Source: Comamonas sp. lk
GTDB lineage: Bacteria; Pseudomonadota; Gammaproteobacteria; Burkholderiales; Burkholderiaceae_C
Length of the DNA stretch: 64,000 nucleotides
Assembly (NCBI GenBank): GCA_945869165.1
Contig: CAMBNY010000002.1
Span: forward strand, 1-64,000
Reading direction: 5' to 3'
Positions 21,619 to 31,786 of this stretch are shown in pieces. The notes beneath the pieces are model-generated. The model was given only the letters and a program-made list of their open reading frames with translations, was not told the origin of the DNA and made no database searches. The translations under genes and the position numbers were made by a program. The first letter of the stretch is position 1. Every line of letters begins with the position of its first letter.

Positions 21619-22265
21619 TTAGAGGCCTTGGAGTTATTTGCCTGTGCGGCGACCTCAGCCGGATCAAGATAGCGATAGGTCTTTACCGTGACTTCAAAAG
21701 ACAATATTCCATCAGTTTTAGGTGAAATGCCGATATTGCTTAAGTTGACAATGCGAGGCAATTGAGCGACATCGGAAGCGAATTTCGCAAAATCATGGAA
21801 GCGGCCGGTCGCCTTGTAGGTTACCGGAATCACTGCGTAATAGGGTTTGAAAACCACCGGGTCCGGTTGAAATAACTCGGTTTGTAAATTGCGGCTGATA
21901 CCCATTTGACTGACGCTGAGCAAGAGACCGGACATCTCAGCGCGGTTAGGCAGTTGCTTTTCCAATCCTTCGACCGTCACCGCTACCGTATCGCGTTGCT
22001 TTTTTAGTAATTGCAGACTAGCCGACTTTCCCAATTTATCCTTAAAGTCCGTTTGCAAGGTGAGCTGATGCTCAGCCAATTTATCCAATTGCGCAGAAAA
22101 TTCGCTCAAGGGATAAAACCACAAAGCGGCAAGCGTTACGCAATAAGCACCTAAAAAGACTACTGAGCGCGGTATAAACGGCCATGACGATGGATCGCCC
22201 CGGTCCAACCCCCGGAACTGCCCGATGACGCTGGACAACCAAGTTCTAAAATTATGTTTGGACAT
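21615..22265 (-). CDS. pilO: Type IV pilus assembly protein PilO
   Basis: PilO-like coiled-coil/ferredoxin fold sequence in operon context. Confidence 0.92.
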   Translation of the reverse strand: MSKHNFRTWLSSVIGQFRGLDRGDPSSWPFIPRSVVFLGAYCVTLAALWFYPLSEFSAQLDKLAEHQLTLQTDFKDKLGKSASLQLLKKQRDTVAVTVEGLEKQLPNRAEMSGLLLSVSQMGISRNLQTELFQPDPVVFKPYYAVIPVTYKATGRFHDFAKFASDVAQLPRIVNLSNIGISPKTDGILSFEVTVKTYRYLDPAEVAAQANNSKASK

Positions 22266-22301
22266 TTTTTAGATACCTTTTCGTGGGTAATTCAAGTGCG
22301 C

Positions 22302-22931
22302 TCATCCCTTGTTGGCAATCTGCGGAGCTAAGGGCGCTGCAGATGCCGGACTTGTAGGCGAGGCGGACTGCGCCGAGCGCATCAATACGGCCTTAACCGT
22401 GAACTTATAGGTGCTTTTCTGTGCCTTGCCGGCGCCACTCAGGCTCTCAGCTGAACTTACGACCAACTCGGGTTTGCCGAACCAGCCATCAGATTTGCCC
22501 AAGTTATCCAAAAACTCTGAGAGCGTTTCGTTGGATTTGGCAATTCCCTCTAAAGTTATCTCTTGGTCTTTCTGCGAAAGTTTGGTGATTGCTACGCCCT
22601 GCGGCGTGCTTTTCACTAATTCCGATAGCAATCGGACCGGGGAATTTCGATCCGACTGAATGTCTTCTACCGCCTTTTGTCTTGCGAGCAAAGAGGCGAT
22701 TTGGCTCTCTAGGTCTTTGATTTCGATAATCTCCTTTTCAAAACGCTTGATTTCCTGTCCCAAGGTTTCTTGATTCTGGTGTTGTGCATCGAGCGAGGTA
22801 CTCATTGCCCCGTAAATTGCAAATGCTGTGATGCCGGCCAAAATGGCCGCTAAAAGCAATGATTTATTGAATTGGTCACGCTGTAAGGCTCGCGTGGCCT
22901 CCCTGTGGGGCAGAAGATTAAAGTAAATCAT
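22302..22931 (-). CDS. pilN: Type IV pilus assembly protein PilN
   Basis: INLLPHRE-like start (YFNLLPHREATRALQRDQF), operon context. Confidence 0.93.
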   Translation of the reverse strand: MIYFNLLPHREATRALQRDQFNKSLLLAAILAGITAFAIYGAMSTSLDAQHQNQETLGQEIKRFEKEIIEIKDLESQIASLLARQKAVEDIQSDRNSPVRLLSELVKSTPQGVAITKLSQKDQEITLEGIAKSNETLSEFLDNLGKSDGWFGKPELVVSSAESLSGAGKAQKSTYKFTVKAVLMRSAQSASPTSPASAAPLAPQIANKG

Positions 22932-24001
22932 GCGGTGAACCGGCGTAAAGCTAGACCGCAGGCGCTAAGAAAGAGAGGGGCATCTTGTAATGGCATATTG
23001 CGCCGAATTTGCGGCTCAATCCGCATGCCTTCAAACGGGTTGATAAGCGAACAAGGTGTGTGTAAAACGCTAGAAACCTCCTCCGGTAAACCCGGAACCA
23101 TAGCGCCGCCGCCGGCCAGAAATATGTGATTTACGGTGCTGTAGGGGGTACTGTTAAAGAGAAACTGCATGCCGCGCTCGAGCATCACAGCGACGTTTTC
23201 TTTATAGGCCTTCAATACCCTGGAGTCAATTTTCTGATTTTGAATACCTGATATTTTTTTGTCTTCCGCTTGCGCCCCACTGATTCCATAGTGGTTTGCA
23301 ATACTTTGCGTGAGCAAATTACCGCCGATGCTTTGATCGCGCTCATAGACAACTTCATCACCAACGGCAAGCTGCATCAAAGTGCGATTTGCGCCAATTT
23401 TTATCAGCAGTACTAACGCATTGTCCTGTCCTGGCAAATGTATGCCTGACACGCGCTTTAAGGCGAGACGTAATGAGTAGGATTGAACATCAACGACAGT
23501 CGCGTCTAGGCCGACGGTTTCCATTAATTCCTGCGCTGCTTCGACACGTTCACGGCGTGCAGCTGCAATAATGACATCGACCATATCTTCCCGCAGTGGA
23601 TTGGCCCCGATATTGCAAAAATCAAGGCTCACCTCATCCAAGGGGAAGGGTATATATTGCCTGGCCTCTTCCTCGACTTGCATTTCCATATCTTGGGGTC
23701 TTAGGTCTGCCCGCACCATGATTTTTTTTGTAATAACTGCCGATGAGGGCAGCGCAAGCGCGGCTTTTTTCGCTTTCACTTTATTTTTTTGCAGCAATGA
23801 TTGCAAGGCTTGCGCTACCTCATCCATCTTGACGATATTTCCCTCCACCACACAACCTGGCAGCAGATAAGCGCTGTCCATAGTCTCGACGGCCGGACTG
23901 TCCAAAGACCCGCTAAATGCAACGATTTTGATGCCCCAGCTACTGATGTCTAACCCGATCAAAGCGTCTTGCGTACGGCCGAAATAAGACCTGATATCCA
24001 T
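22928..24001 (-). CDS. pilM: Type IV pilus assembly ATPase-like PilM
   Basis: LIGLDISSWGIKIVAF...; PilM family; start at MDIRSYFG. Confidence 0.94.
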   Translation of the reverse strand: MDIRSYFGRTQDALIGLDISSWGIKIVAFSGSLDSPAVETMDSAYLLPGCVVEGNIVKMDEVAQALQSLLQKNKVKAKKAALALPSSAVITKKIMVRADLRPQDMEMQVEEEARQYIPFPLDEVSLDFCNIGANPLREDMVDVIIAAARRERVEAAQELMETVGLDATVVDVQSYSLRLALKRVSGIHLPGQDNALVLLIKIGANRTLMQLAVGDEVVYERDQSIGGNLLTQSIANHYGISGAQAEDKKISGIQNQKIDSRVLKAYKENVAVMLERGMQFLFNSTPYSTVNHIFLAGGGAMVPGLPEEVSSVLHTPCSLINPFEGMRIEPQIRRNMPLQDAPLFLSACGLALRRFTA

Positions 24002-24245
24002 AATTTGCACCCTAGTTCTTGAAATTTTTATGTTTTTTATGTAATGTTTATTGATATTACCATTAAATTTGATTAGTTTTAAAAATAGTTGCTCCTTGGG
24101 ATCGGCGCTCCTGCGATACCATAGGGGTTTACACGGTCAAAAATGCAGCCTGGGCCAGGTTTTGGCTAAGCAGCTTTCGATCTTTGTGCCTTTGACTTCA
24201 ACAAGAGTCCCTCGACTCTTCAACAATCCGTAGAGCACTGCATTC

Positions 24246-26654
24246 ATGGCCGATTCTTCAAATCCTGCGTCAAAAAAGCCCGCCCCAAAGTCGGAGCCGC
24301 CTCGCTCTATCTGGGCTTGGATGGGATATGTAGTTTTGGCCTTATCCGGATTGGCATTGGCTGGCCTCGCATCCTTGCTGTTTCTTGTCGCGATCGTGAT
24401 GGCGCTGGCTTACCCGAATTTGCCAGACATTTCAGACCTCGAGGATTACCACCCCAAATTGCCCTTAAGGGTTTATTCAGCAGAAGGGGATTTGATAGGG
24501 GAGTTTGGCGAAGAGCACCGCACACTTACGCCAATTAATGAAATCCCGCTGGTCATGAAGAATGCGATTTTGGCAATTGAGGATGCTCGTTTTTTTCAGC
24601 ATGGAGGCATCGACTACCTGGGTATGGTCCGCGCAGCAGCGGCCAATATAGGCCGCTCTAAGAGCCAGGGAGCATCGACCATCACGATGCAGGTGGCGCG
24701 CAATGTGTATCTCTCATCAGAGAAAACATTTACTCGGAAAATTTATGAAATCTTGCTCACTTTCAAGCTTGAGCACAATCTGAGCAAAGACCAGATTCTT
24801 GAGATTTACATGAACCAGATTTACTTGGGAAATCGGTCCTATGGCTTTGCCGCCGCATGTGAGACCTATTTTGGGAAACCACTGAGGAATATTAGTATTG
24901 CCGAAGCGGCGATGCTGGCAGGCTTGCCCAAGGCGCCCTCGGCATATAACCCCATCAAAAATCCGCGCCGTGCGCGAATCCGCCAGCAATACATTATTGA
25001 GCGCATGCAGGAAAATGGGTTTATCACTGCGCAGGAGGCACAAACCGCCAAGGCGCAGGTCCTACAGATAAAGTCCGCGGCGAACCGGCCACAACTGGTA
25101 CACGCTGAATATGTCTCCGAAATGGTGCGCCAATTAATGTTCGATCAATATGGCGATGCAACCTATACCCGAGGCTTGGACGTAGTAACTACGGTTGTCA
25201 GCGCCCAGCAAGAGGCTGCTTACAAGGCTTTGCGGCGCGGGATTATGGACTTTGAACGGCGCCAGGTCTACCGGGGACCTGAAAAGTTCATTACCTTGCC
25301 CAGTGATGCCCAGGAGCTGGAAGACGCGATTGATGAGGCGCTGGACGAACATCCCGATAACGGCGACGTATTCGCGGCGGTAGTACTTCAGGCGGACACC
25401 AAACGCGTTCTTGCCCAGCGCCAAGCGGGCGAAGTCGTGGAGGTAACAGGAGAGGGTTTGAAGCCCGCCTTGTCTGGGCTTTCCGACAAATCAGCGCCCA
25501 ACATCAAGATCCGCCCGGGCGCCATCATCCGCGTATCAAAAACCTCCAAAGGTGGCTGGGAAATTACCCAATTGCCAGAGGTGGAAGGTGCCTTTTTGGC
25601 GATGGACCCGCGTGACGGCGCGATCAAGGCACTGGTTGGCGGTTTTGACTACGATAAGAACAAATTCAATCACGTCACGCAGGCCTGGCGCCAACCCGGG
25701 TCGAGCTTCAAGCCCTTTATTTATTCGGCGGCATTAGACAAAGGCTTTACGCCAAGCACCGTGATCAACGACATGCCCCTGTTTTTTGACGCGGGCACCA
25801 CGGGCGGGCAGCCGTGGGAGCCGAAAAATTACGATGGCACCTTTGAAGGCCCCATGACTCTGCGCAGAGCGCTGGCCAAGTCCAAAAACATGATTTCTAT
25901 TCAGGTTTTGCAATCCATAGGTACACACGACGCGCAACAATGGATTAGCCGCTTTGGGTTTGATGCCGAGAAGCACCCCCCCTACCTGACGATGGCGCTG
26001 GGCGCCGGTTCCGTCACCCCCATGCAAATGGCGACCGGTTACTCGGTATTCGCTAATGGCGGCTACCGCGTCAGCCCTTGGCTGATTTCCAAAGTCAGCG
26101 AACAGCGCGGCAAAGTGCTGTTGGAAACCGTCAAACCGGTGCTAGGCGAAGCCAATATCGCCATTGAGCCCCGCAATGCCTTCCTTATGACCAGCCTGCT
26201 CCAGGAAGTGACGCGCTCGGGCACGGCAGCCAAGGCCCAAGCCACGCTCAAGCGCCCGGATATTTATGGTAAGACCGGTACGACCAATGACTCGATGGAT
26301 GCGTGGTTTGCCGGATACCACCCAACGCTGACAGCAGTGACTTGGATAGGCTACGACACACCGCGCAAATTGGGCGACAAAGAGACCGGTGGTGGCCTGA
26401 GTCTGCCGGTGTGGATTAGCTTTATGGAAACCGCATTGAGAAACGTGCCCATCATGGAAGCCGAGCCACCTGAAGGCATCGTGCGGGTCAACAACGAGTG
26501 GTATTACGAGGAGTTTTCCAAGGGTAACGGCATTGGCGCTGTAGGCACGGACGCAACGGACAAGGCCACGGTAAGCACCCCCGCAGCCAGCGCCACTAAG
26601 CCCCCGACGCAGTCCGAAGAGCAGCGCAGTATTTTGGATTTGTTCAGAAACTGA
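24246..26654 (+). CDS. mrcA: Penicillin-binding protein 1A (transglycosylase/transpeptidase)
   Basis: GT51 motifs (IEDARFFQHGGIDYLG, QGASTITMQVARN) and SxxK (QPGSSFKPFIYSAALDKG), KTGTTN. Confidence 0.94.
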   Translation: MADSSNPASKKPAPKSEPPRSIWAWMGYVVLALSGLALAGLASLLFLVAIVMALAYPNLPDISDLEDYHPKLPLRVYSAEGDLIGEFGEEHRTLTPINEIPLVMKNAILAIEDARFFQHGGIDYLGMVRAAAANIGRSKSQGASTITMQVARNVYLSSEKTFTRKIYEILLTFKLEHNLSKDQILEIYMNQIYLGNRSYGFAAACETYFGKPLRNISIAEAAMLAGLPKAPSAYNPIKNPRRARIRQQYIIERMQENGFITAQEAQTAKAQVLQIKSAANRPQLVHAEYVSEMVRQLMFDQYGDATYTRGLDVVTTVVSAQQEAAYKALRRGIMDFERRQVYRGPEKFITLPSDAQELEDAIDEALDEHPDNGDVFAAVVLQADTKRVLAQRQAGEVVEVTGEGLKPALSGLSDKSAPNIKIRPGAIIRVSKTSKGGWEITQLPEVEGAFLAMDPRDGAIKALVGGFDYDKNKFNHVTQAWRQPGSSFKPFIYSAALDKGFTPSTVINDMPLFFDAGTTGGQPWEPKNYDGTFEGPMTLRRALAKSKNMISIQVLQSIGTHDAQQWISRFGFDAEKHPPYLTMALGAGSVTPMQMATGYSVFANGGYRVSPWLISKVSEQRGKVLLETVKPVLGEANIAIEPRNAFLMTSLLQEVTRSGTAAKAQATLKRPDIYGKTGTTNDSMDAWFAGYHPTLTAVTWIGYDTPRKLGDKETGGGLSLPVWISFMETALRNVPIMEAEPPEGIVRVNNEWYYEEFSKGNGIGAVGTDATDKATVSTPAASATKPPTQSEEQRSILDLFRN

Positions 26655-26715
26655 TCGCGGCGGGCCTCAGGATGGCTTGGGGGCCGGAGCGCGAGCGCTT
26701 AGAGCCAGTGCTTGG

Positions 26716-27045
26716 TCAGGCCTCAAACGGCAAGGCTACACCTGCTTGCGCGCTGGCGTCATGCCCCAGTAGCGTAAAAAAATCGCCCTGCGCTTTGGTG
26801 TCCTGCCAGCGGCCATCGCGCCAGCAAAAATGGTAGCCGCCCGAGCGCGAGGCCATCCAGACCTCGTGCAATGGTTTTTGCAGATTGATAATGATCTGGC
26901 TGCGGTTGGCAAACACCAATGTCACCATGCTGCCAACGCGCTGGTTGTCAATATCCGCGATACCTGCATCGTTGATCGCATCGCAAGTGCTTTCCACCCT
27001 ATGCAGAAGCGATTCGGCCAGATCCATAAACTCGGGGTCGGTCAT
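26716..27045 (-). CDS. cyaY: Iron donor protein CyaY (frataxin)
   Basis: [18 protein letters not shown]..., [22 protein letters not shown]. Confidence 0.92.
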   Translation of the reverse strand: MTDPEFMDLAESLLHRVESTCDAINDAGIADIDNQRVGSMVTLVFANRSQIIINLQKPLHEVWMASRSGGYHFCWRDGRWQDTKAQGDFFTLLGHDASAQAGVALPFEA

Positions 27046-27057
27046 TACAATTTCACC

Positions 27058-27243
27058 ATGTCAAAAACAAAAAAATCAGCGGGCGCGTTGTGTCTGAGCC
27101 TGGCGGCCTGTGTGCTATTGGGTGCCTGCGGCCAAAAAGGGCCCCTGTATCTGCCACCTAAAGCGGGGCTTATCAGCAGCCCGTGCCAAACAACTACAAG
27201 CCACACCATAACGGATCGGCAGCCTAGCTGCCGCGCAGCATGA
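27058..27243 (+). CDS. lptM: LPS translocon maturation chaperone LptM (YifL-like lipoprotein)
   Basis: [14 protein letters not shown] lipobox motif; directly upstream of lysA. Confidence 0.85.
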   Translation: MSKTKKSAGALCLSLAACVLLGACGQKGPLYLPPKAGLISSPCQTTTSHTITDRQPSCRAA

Positions 27244-28520
27244 ACAATACCTTGCCCGGAACACCCTATTTCCACTATGGCGACACCGGCCTGATGGTGG
27301 AGAAACTGAGCCTTTCTGCGTTAGCCCTAGAGCACGGCACTCCCTTATATGTTTACTCCAAGGCCGCCATGTTGGGCGCTCTGGCCGCCTACCAAAAAGG
27401 TTTTGCTGGGCGCAAAGCGCAGATTTGCTATGCCATGAAGGCTAATTCTTCGCTGGGCGTATTGCAAGTGTTTGCCCGTGCCGGCTGCGGCTTTGACATT
27501 GTCTCTGGCGGCGAATTGGCGCGGGTACGCGCCGCCGGTGGCGACATGGCTAAAGTGATTTTTTCTGGCGTGGGCAAAACGCGCCATGAAATGCGCGAAG
27601 CGCTGGCGGCGGGCATTGGCTGCTTCAATGTAGAAAGCGAAGCGGAGATCGAGGTACTCAATTCAGTTGCCGTAGCGATGGGACTGCGCGCGCCCATCAG
27701 TATCCGCGTCAACCCCAATGTGGACCCCAAAACTCACCCCTATATTTCCACCGGCCTCAAAGGCAATAAATTCGGCATTGCACATGAGCGCACGCTGGCG
27801 ACTTACCAGCACGCTGCGACTCTGCCCGGCCTGCGCATCGTGGGCATTGACTGCCACATCGGTTCGCAAATCACGGAAGAAGCGCCCTACTTGGATGCAT
27901 TGGACCGCATGCTCGACCTGGTGAAGGCGATTGAAGCGGCGGGCATACCGCTGGAACATGTCGATTTCGGCGGCGGTTTGGGCATTCAATACCAAAGTGA
28001 GGCGCCCCCGTCCGCCGATGCGCTTTGGGCCAAGTTACTGGAAAAAATCGATGCACGCGGTCTAGGCAACCACACCTTAATGATCGAGCCCGGCCGCTCT
28101 TTGGTGGGTAATGCCGGGGTATGCCTGACCGAAGTTTTATACATCAAACCTGGCGAGCAGAAAAACTTCTGCATCGTGGACGCCGCCATGAACGACCTCC
28201 CGCGCCCCGCCATGTACCAGGCCTTCCATGCGATTGTTCCGCTGGAGCATCCAAAGGCCCAAGCCCAGGCCACGGTGTATGACGTCGTCGGTCCGGTGTG
28301 CGAAAGCGGCGATTGGATTGGCCGGGACCGGACTCTGGCGCTTCAAGCTGGCGAGCGTCTGGCAGTGATGTCGGCCGGGGCGTATTGCATGAGCATGGCC
28401 AGCAACTACAACACCCGGGGCCGCGCCGCCGAGGTCTTAGTGGATGGCGGCCGGGCCATAGTCATACGCCAGCGGGAAGCGATTAGCGACTTGTTCCTGG
28501 GTGAGCGCCTCGCCGATTAA
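27240..28520 (+). CDS. lysA: Diaminopimelate decarboxylase
   Basis: ICYAMKANSSLGVL PLP-lysine motif; MIEPGRSLVGNAG. Confidence 0.95.
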   Translation: MNNTLPGTPYFHYGDTGLMVEKLSLSALALEHGTPLYVYSKAAMLGALAAYQKGFAGRKAQICYAMKANSSLGVLQVFARAGCGFDIVSGGELARVRAAGGDMAKVIFSGVGKTRHEMREALAAGIGCFNVESEAEIEVLNSVAVAMGLRAPISIRVNPNVDPKTHPYISTGLKGNKFGIAHERTLATYQHAATLPGLRIVGIDCHIGSQITEEAPYLDALDRMLDLVKAIEAAGIPLEHVDFGGGLGIQYQSEAPPSADALWAKLLEKIDARGLGNHTLMIEPGRSLVGNAGVCLTEVLYIKPGEQKNFCIVDAAMNDLPRPAMYQAFHAIVPLEHPKAQAQATVYDVVGPVCESGDWIGRDRTLALQAGERLAVMSAGAYCMSMASNYNTRGRAAEVLVDGGRAIVIRQREAISDLFLGERLAD

Positions 28521-29121
28521 AAAAACGGCGCAAACGCCAGGCCAGTAATAGGCCGATGATGACCGCGTAGAGGGCCACTTGGTCGAAGTTACGCTTTCCC
28601 GCGCGCATCCAGAAAAAATGCAGAATGGCCAGCAAGGCGACCAGGTACACCGCCTGGTGCAGCCTGCGCCAGCGCACTGCACCTAGCCAGCGGATGGCCG
28701 CATTAAAAGACGTTAGCGCCAATGGCAGCAAGAGCATCAAAGCCAGCAGGCCCACCAAAATAAACGGGCGCTTGGGAATATCTAGCAAGATGTCCTCCCA
28801 CTGCCCGCTCTGGTCCAGCCAAACATAGGCGAAAACATGGACTACTGCATAAAAAAATACAAACAGGCCCAGCATGCGGCGCAAACGCGCCAGCGCGGTC
28901 CAGCCCATAGCCTCGCGCAATGGACTCACCAGTAATAGCACGCAAAGCATGCGCAGCGTCCACAGGCCGGTGCCGCGCAAAAGAGCTTCTGCCGGATTAG
29001 CGCCCAGCGCGTCGTGCAGCAAGGCAAACAGCAAGTAGCCCAGCGGCGCTAAGGCCAGCAAAAAAATAAAGGGTTTGGCCAAGCGCGAAGCCAAGGCGCG
29101 CTGCATCAGGGCGGACAACAC
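28483..29121 (-). CDS. msrQ: MsrQ heme-binding membrane subunit (YedZ)
   Basis: Ferric reductase-like 6-TM protein next to msrP. Confidence 0.9.
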   Translation of the reverse strand: MLSALMQRALASRLAKPFIFLLALAPLGYLLFALLHDALGANPAEALLRGTGLWTLRMLCVLLLVSPLREAMGWTALARLRRMLGLFVFFYAVVHVFAYVWLDQSGQWEDILLDIPKRPFILVGLLALMLLLPLALTSFNAAIRWLGAVRWRRLHQAVYLVALLAILHFFWMRAGKRNFDQVALYAVIIGLLLAWRLRRFFNRRGAHPGTSR

Positions 29122-29127
29122 CGGCGT

Positions 29128-30135
29128 TTAATAGAACTTTTTCAGATCCATGCCCGCGTACAACTGGCCGACCTGCGCCTCATAGCCGTTGAACATCAAG
29201 GTTTTGCGCTTTTTGCCGAACACGCCGTCTTCACCCAGCCTGCGCTCGGTGGCCTGGCTCCAACGCGGATGGTCCACTTCGGGGTTCACGTTGGAGAAGA
29301 ATCCATACTCCTGCGGCGCCGCCTTGTTCCAAGCTGTCACAGGCTGCCGCTCGCTAAAGCGGATTTTGACGATGCTCTTGGCGCTTTTGAAGCCGTATTT
29401 CCAAGGCACCACCAAGCGCAGCGGTGCGCCGTTCTGGTTGGGCAGTATTTCGCCATACATGCCAAAAGCCAGCAGCGTCAGCGGATGCATAGCCTCATCC
29501 ATGCGCAAGCCTTCTGCATACGGCCAGTCCAGGACGCGGCTGCCCACAAAAGGCATAGTTTTGGGGTCGGCCAAGGTGACAAACTCCACATATTTGGCGC
29601 TGCCCAAAGGCTCTACCCGCTTGATCAGTTCCGCCAGCGAGTAGCCCACCCAAGGGATGACCATGGACCAGCCCTCGACACAGCGAAGGCGGTAAATGCG
29701 CTCTTCCATGGGGCTCAATGCGAGCAAATCTTCTAAAGCCCAGCGCCCCGGCTTTTTCACCAAACCCTCGATGTCTACGGTCCAGGGCGTGGTTTTCAGG
29801 GTGTGTGCGTTGGCAGCCGGGTCAGATTTGTCGGTGCCGAATTCGTAAAAATTGTTATAGCCGGACGCATCCTTGTAAGCTGTCAGCTTGTCCATGGCCA
29901 GGGCACCAGGCACTGCGCTGGATTTGGCGGGCAGTGGCGCTAATTTGCCCGGCTTGGGCGTAGGGGCGAGTACCTGGGCTGCGCCTAGGGACGGCAGGCT
30001 GCCCAAGGCCAGGGCGCCAGTGCCCGAGAGCATGCGCCGCAGCGCGTCACGGCGGCCTTCTACCAGGGCGCGGGGGGTTATGTCTGAACTTCGAGGATTC
30101 ACAGGGGCTCCAGGCAGAAAATCATGCCGATACAA
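29128..30135 (-). CDS. msrP: MsrP molybdopterin-dependent methionine sulfoxide reductase (YedY)
   Basis: [29 protein letters not shown] (Moco Cys). Confidence 0.93.
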   Translation of the reverse strand: MYRHDFLPGAPVNPRSSDITPRALVEGRRDALRRMLSGTGALALGSLPSLGAAQVLAPTPKPGKLAPLPAKSSAVPGALAMDKLTAYKDASGYNNFYEFGTDKSDPAANAHTLKTTPWTVDIEGLVKKPGRWALEDLLALSPMEERIYRLRCVEGWSMVIPWVGYSLAELIKRVEPLGSAKYVEFVTLADPKTMPFVGSRVLDWPYAEGLRMDEAMHPLTLLAFGMYGEILPNQNGAPLRLVVPWKYGFKSAKSIVKIRFSERQPVTAWNKAAPQEYGFFSNVNPEVDHPRWSQATERRLGEDGVFGKKRKTLMFNGYEAQVGQLYAGMDLKKFY

Positions 30136-30171
30136 GCATCCTGCGGAAGGTACGCGCCGGGGGAGGCGGAT

Positions 30172-30804
30172 TTAGCGCAGACCGGCGACGTAGTCCGCAA
30201 GGGCTCTGATTTCGCGGTCATTGAGCTTGGCCGCAATTTGGTTCATTTGCAGGCTGTTTTTGCGCACGCCATCGCGGAAAGCCGTCAACTGGGCACCAGC
30301 ATATTCGGCATGCTGGCCGCCAATACGCGGGTATTGCGCGGGGATACCAGCGCCGTTGGGGCTGTGGCAACCGGCACAAGCAGGCACCTGGCGGTCTGCG
30401 ATGCCGCCGCGGTAAATACGTTCACCCAGCGCCACTGCATCTTTGTCTTTAGCAAAACCGGGTTTGGCCGCTTTGCTAGCCAGCCAGAATGCAATATTGC
30501 GCATATCGTCTTCAGACAGGGCGCTAGCAAAACCCATCATGATGGCGTTGGCACGCTTACCGGACTTGTATTCTTGCAGTTGCTTCACCAAATACTGAGG
30601 ATGCTGCTGGGCTAGTTTAGGAAAAGTCGGGGTGCCCGAATTGCCGTCTGCCCCGTGGCAGGCTGCGCAGACTGCGCCATAGCTGGCTTCGCCTTTTGCC
30701 AGATCGGGTTGGGCCGCTTTGGCAGGCTCTGCAGTGTTGGCCGAGGCGCAAAACGCGCTGGCGAGCATGGCTGCGACGAGAAACAATTTGGCAAACGACT
30801 TCAT
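30172..30804 (-). CDS. Cytochrome c4-like dihaem protein
   Basis: Signal peptide and two CXXCH motifs (CAACHG, CAGCHS). Confidence 0.9.
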   Translation of the reverse strand: MKSFAKLFLVAAMLASAFCASANTAEPAKAAQPDLAKGEASYGAVCAACHGADGNSGTPTFPKLAQQHPQYLVKQLQEYKSGKRANAIMMGFASALSEDDMRNIAFWLASKAAKPGFAKDKDAVALGERIYRGGIADRQVPACAGCHSPNGAGIPAQYPRIGGQHAEYAGAQLTAFRDGVRKNSLQMNQIAAKLNDREIRALADYVAGLR

Positions 30805-30888
30805 GATGCGAGGGCTCTTCTGTAGGGCAAAAACACCGCCATTCTACAATGCGATATAGGGCCTGCCCGCCATAACAACCATAAGCAC

Positions 30889-31608
30889 ATGACCACCCCA
30901 AGCCCTTCCACGTCCGCCCAGCCAGCCAGAGCTGCTGCTGCGCCCAAAAGCGCGGCCCTGCAAGCCCTGGGCTGGCTGCACACGGCGCGCTTTTTGACCA
31001 CCGCCCCCCAACTACATTTTTTGCCGGAGTTAGACGTCCCGGAAATCGCCTTTGTCGGACGCTCCAATGCCGGTAAATCCACTTGCATCAACACCTTAAC
31101 CCAGCAAAAACAATTGGCTTTTGCGTCCAAACGGCCCGGTCGAACGCAGCATATCAATTTGTTTGCCTTGGGCAAGCAGGGTTTGATGGACGCGGTATTG
31201 ACGGATTTGCCCGGCTACGGCTACGCGGCGGTGCCCAAACAGGACAAGATCCGTTGGCAACAGGTGATGGCCAATTACCTGGTCAGCCGCAAAAACCTGC
31301 AGGCTATTGTGCTGATGTGCGATCCTCGCCACGGCATGACCGAACTGGACGAAATACTGCTGGACGTCATCCACCCCCGTGTGGAAGAGGGTCTGAAATT
31401 TCTGGTGGTACTAACCAAGGCCGACAAACTCACCCGCAGCGAAGGCGCTAAAGCCCTGTCGATTGCCAAGCTGCAAGCGGGCGGCGGCGAGGTGCGGCTT
31501 TTTTCCGCCACCAAACGCACCGGTTTGGAAGATGTGGCCACGCTGCTGTGGGATTGGGCCCATCCAGTTGGCGCGGCGTCTGTGACGGCCCAAGCGATCT
31601 CGGTGTAA
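30889..31608 (+). CDS. engB: Ribosome biogenesis GTPase EngB/YihA
   Basis: FVGRSNAGKSTCINTLT, DLPGYGYA, TKADKL. Confidence 0.94.
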   Translation: MTTPSPSTSAQPARAAAAPKSAALQALGWLHTARFLTTAPQLHFLPELDVPEIAFVGRSNAGKSTCINTLTQQKQLAFASKRPGRTQHINLFALGKQGLMDAVLTDLPGYGYAAVPKQDKIRWQQVMANYLVSRKNLQAIVLMCDPRHGMTELDEILLDVIHPRVEEGLKFLVVLTKADKLTRSEGAKALSIAKLQAGGGEVRLFSATKRTGLEDVATLLWDWAHPVGAASVTAQAISV

Positions 31609-31786
31609 AGGCTTCCCGCAGGCTGCTGAAATGCTTCGGGCCATCGGGGACCGCTATCGCCGCCTTGATGCCTAAGCAACCTTAGTGGACACGCCGCACG
31701 CCCCAATGTGCTTGGCTCCAAGGCGGATGCAATGCTCGCGTGAACGCGCACCGAATCGCCCTCATTGCACCGTGGTAGTCCCTCAC

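Noticed and set aside
24011-24245. 60-aa ORF (24051-24233) in the AT-rich pilM/mrcA divergent region
   Set aside because: No family resemblance; the region looks like a divergent promoter rather than coding DNA.
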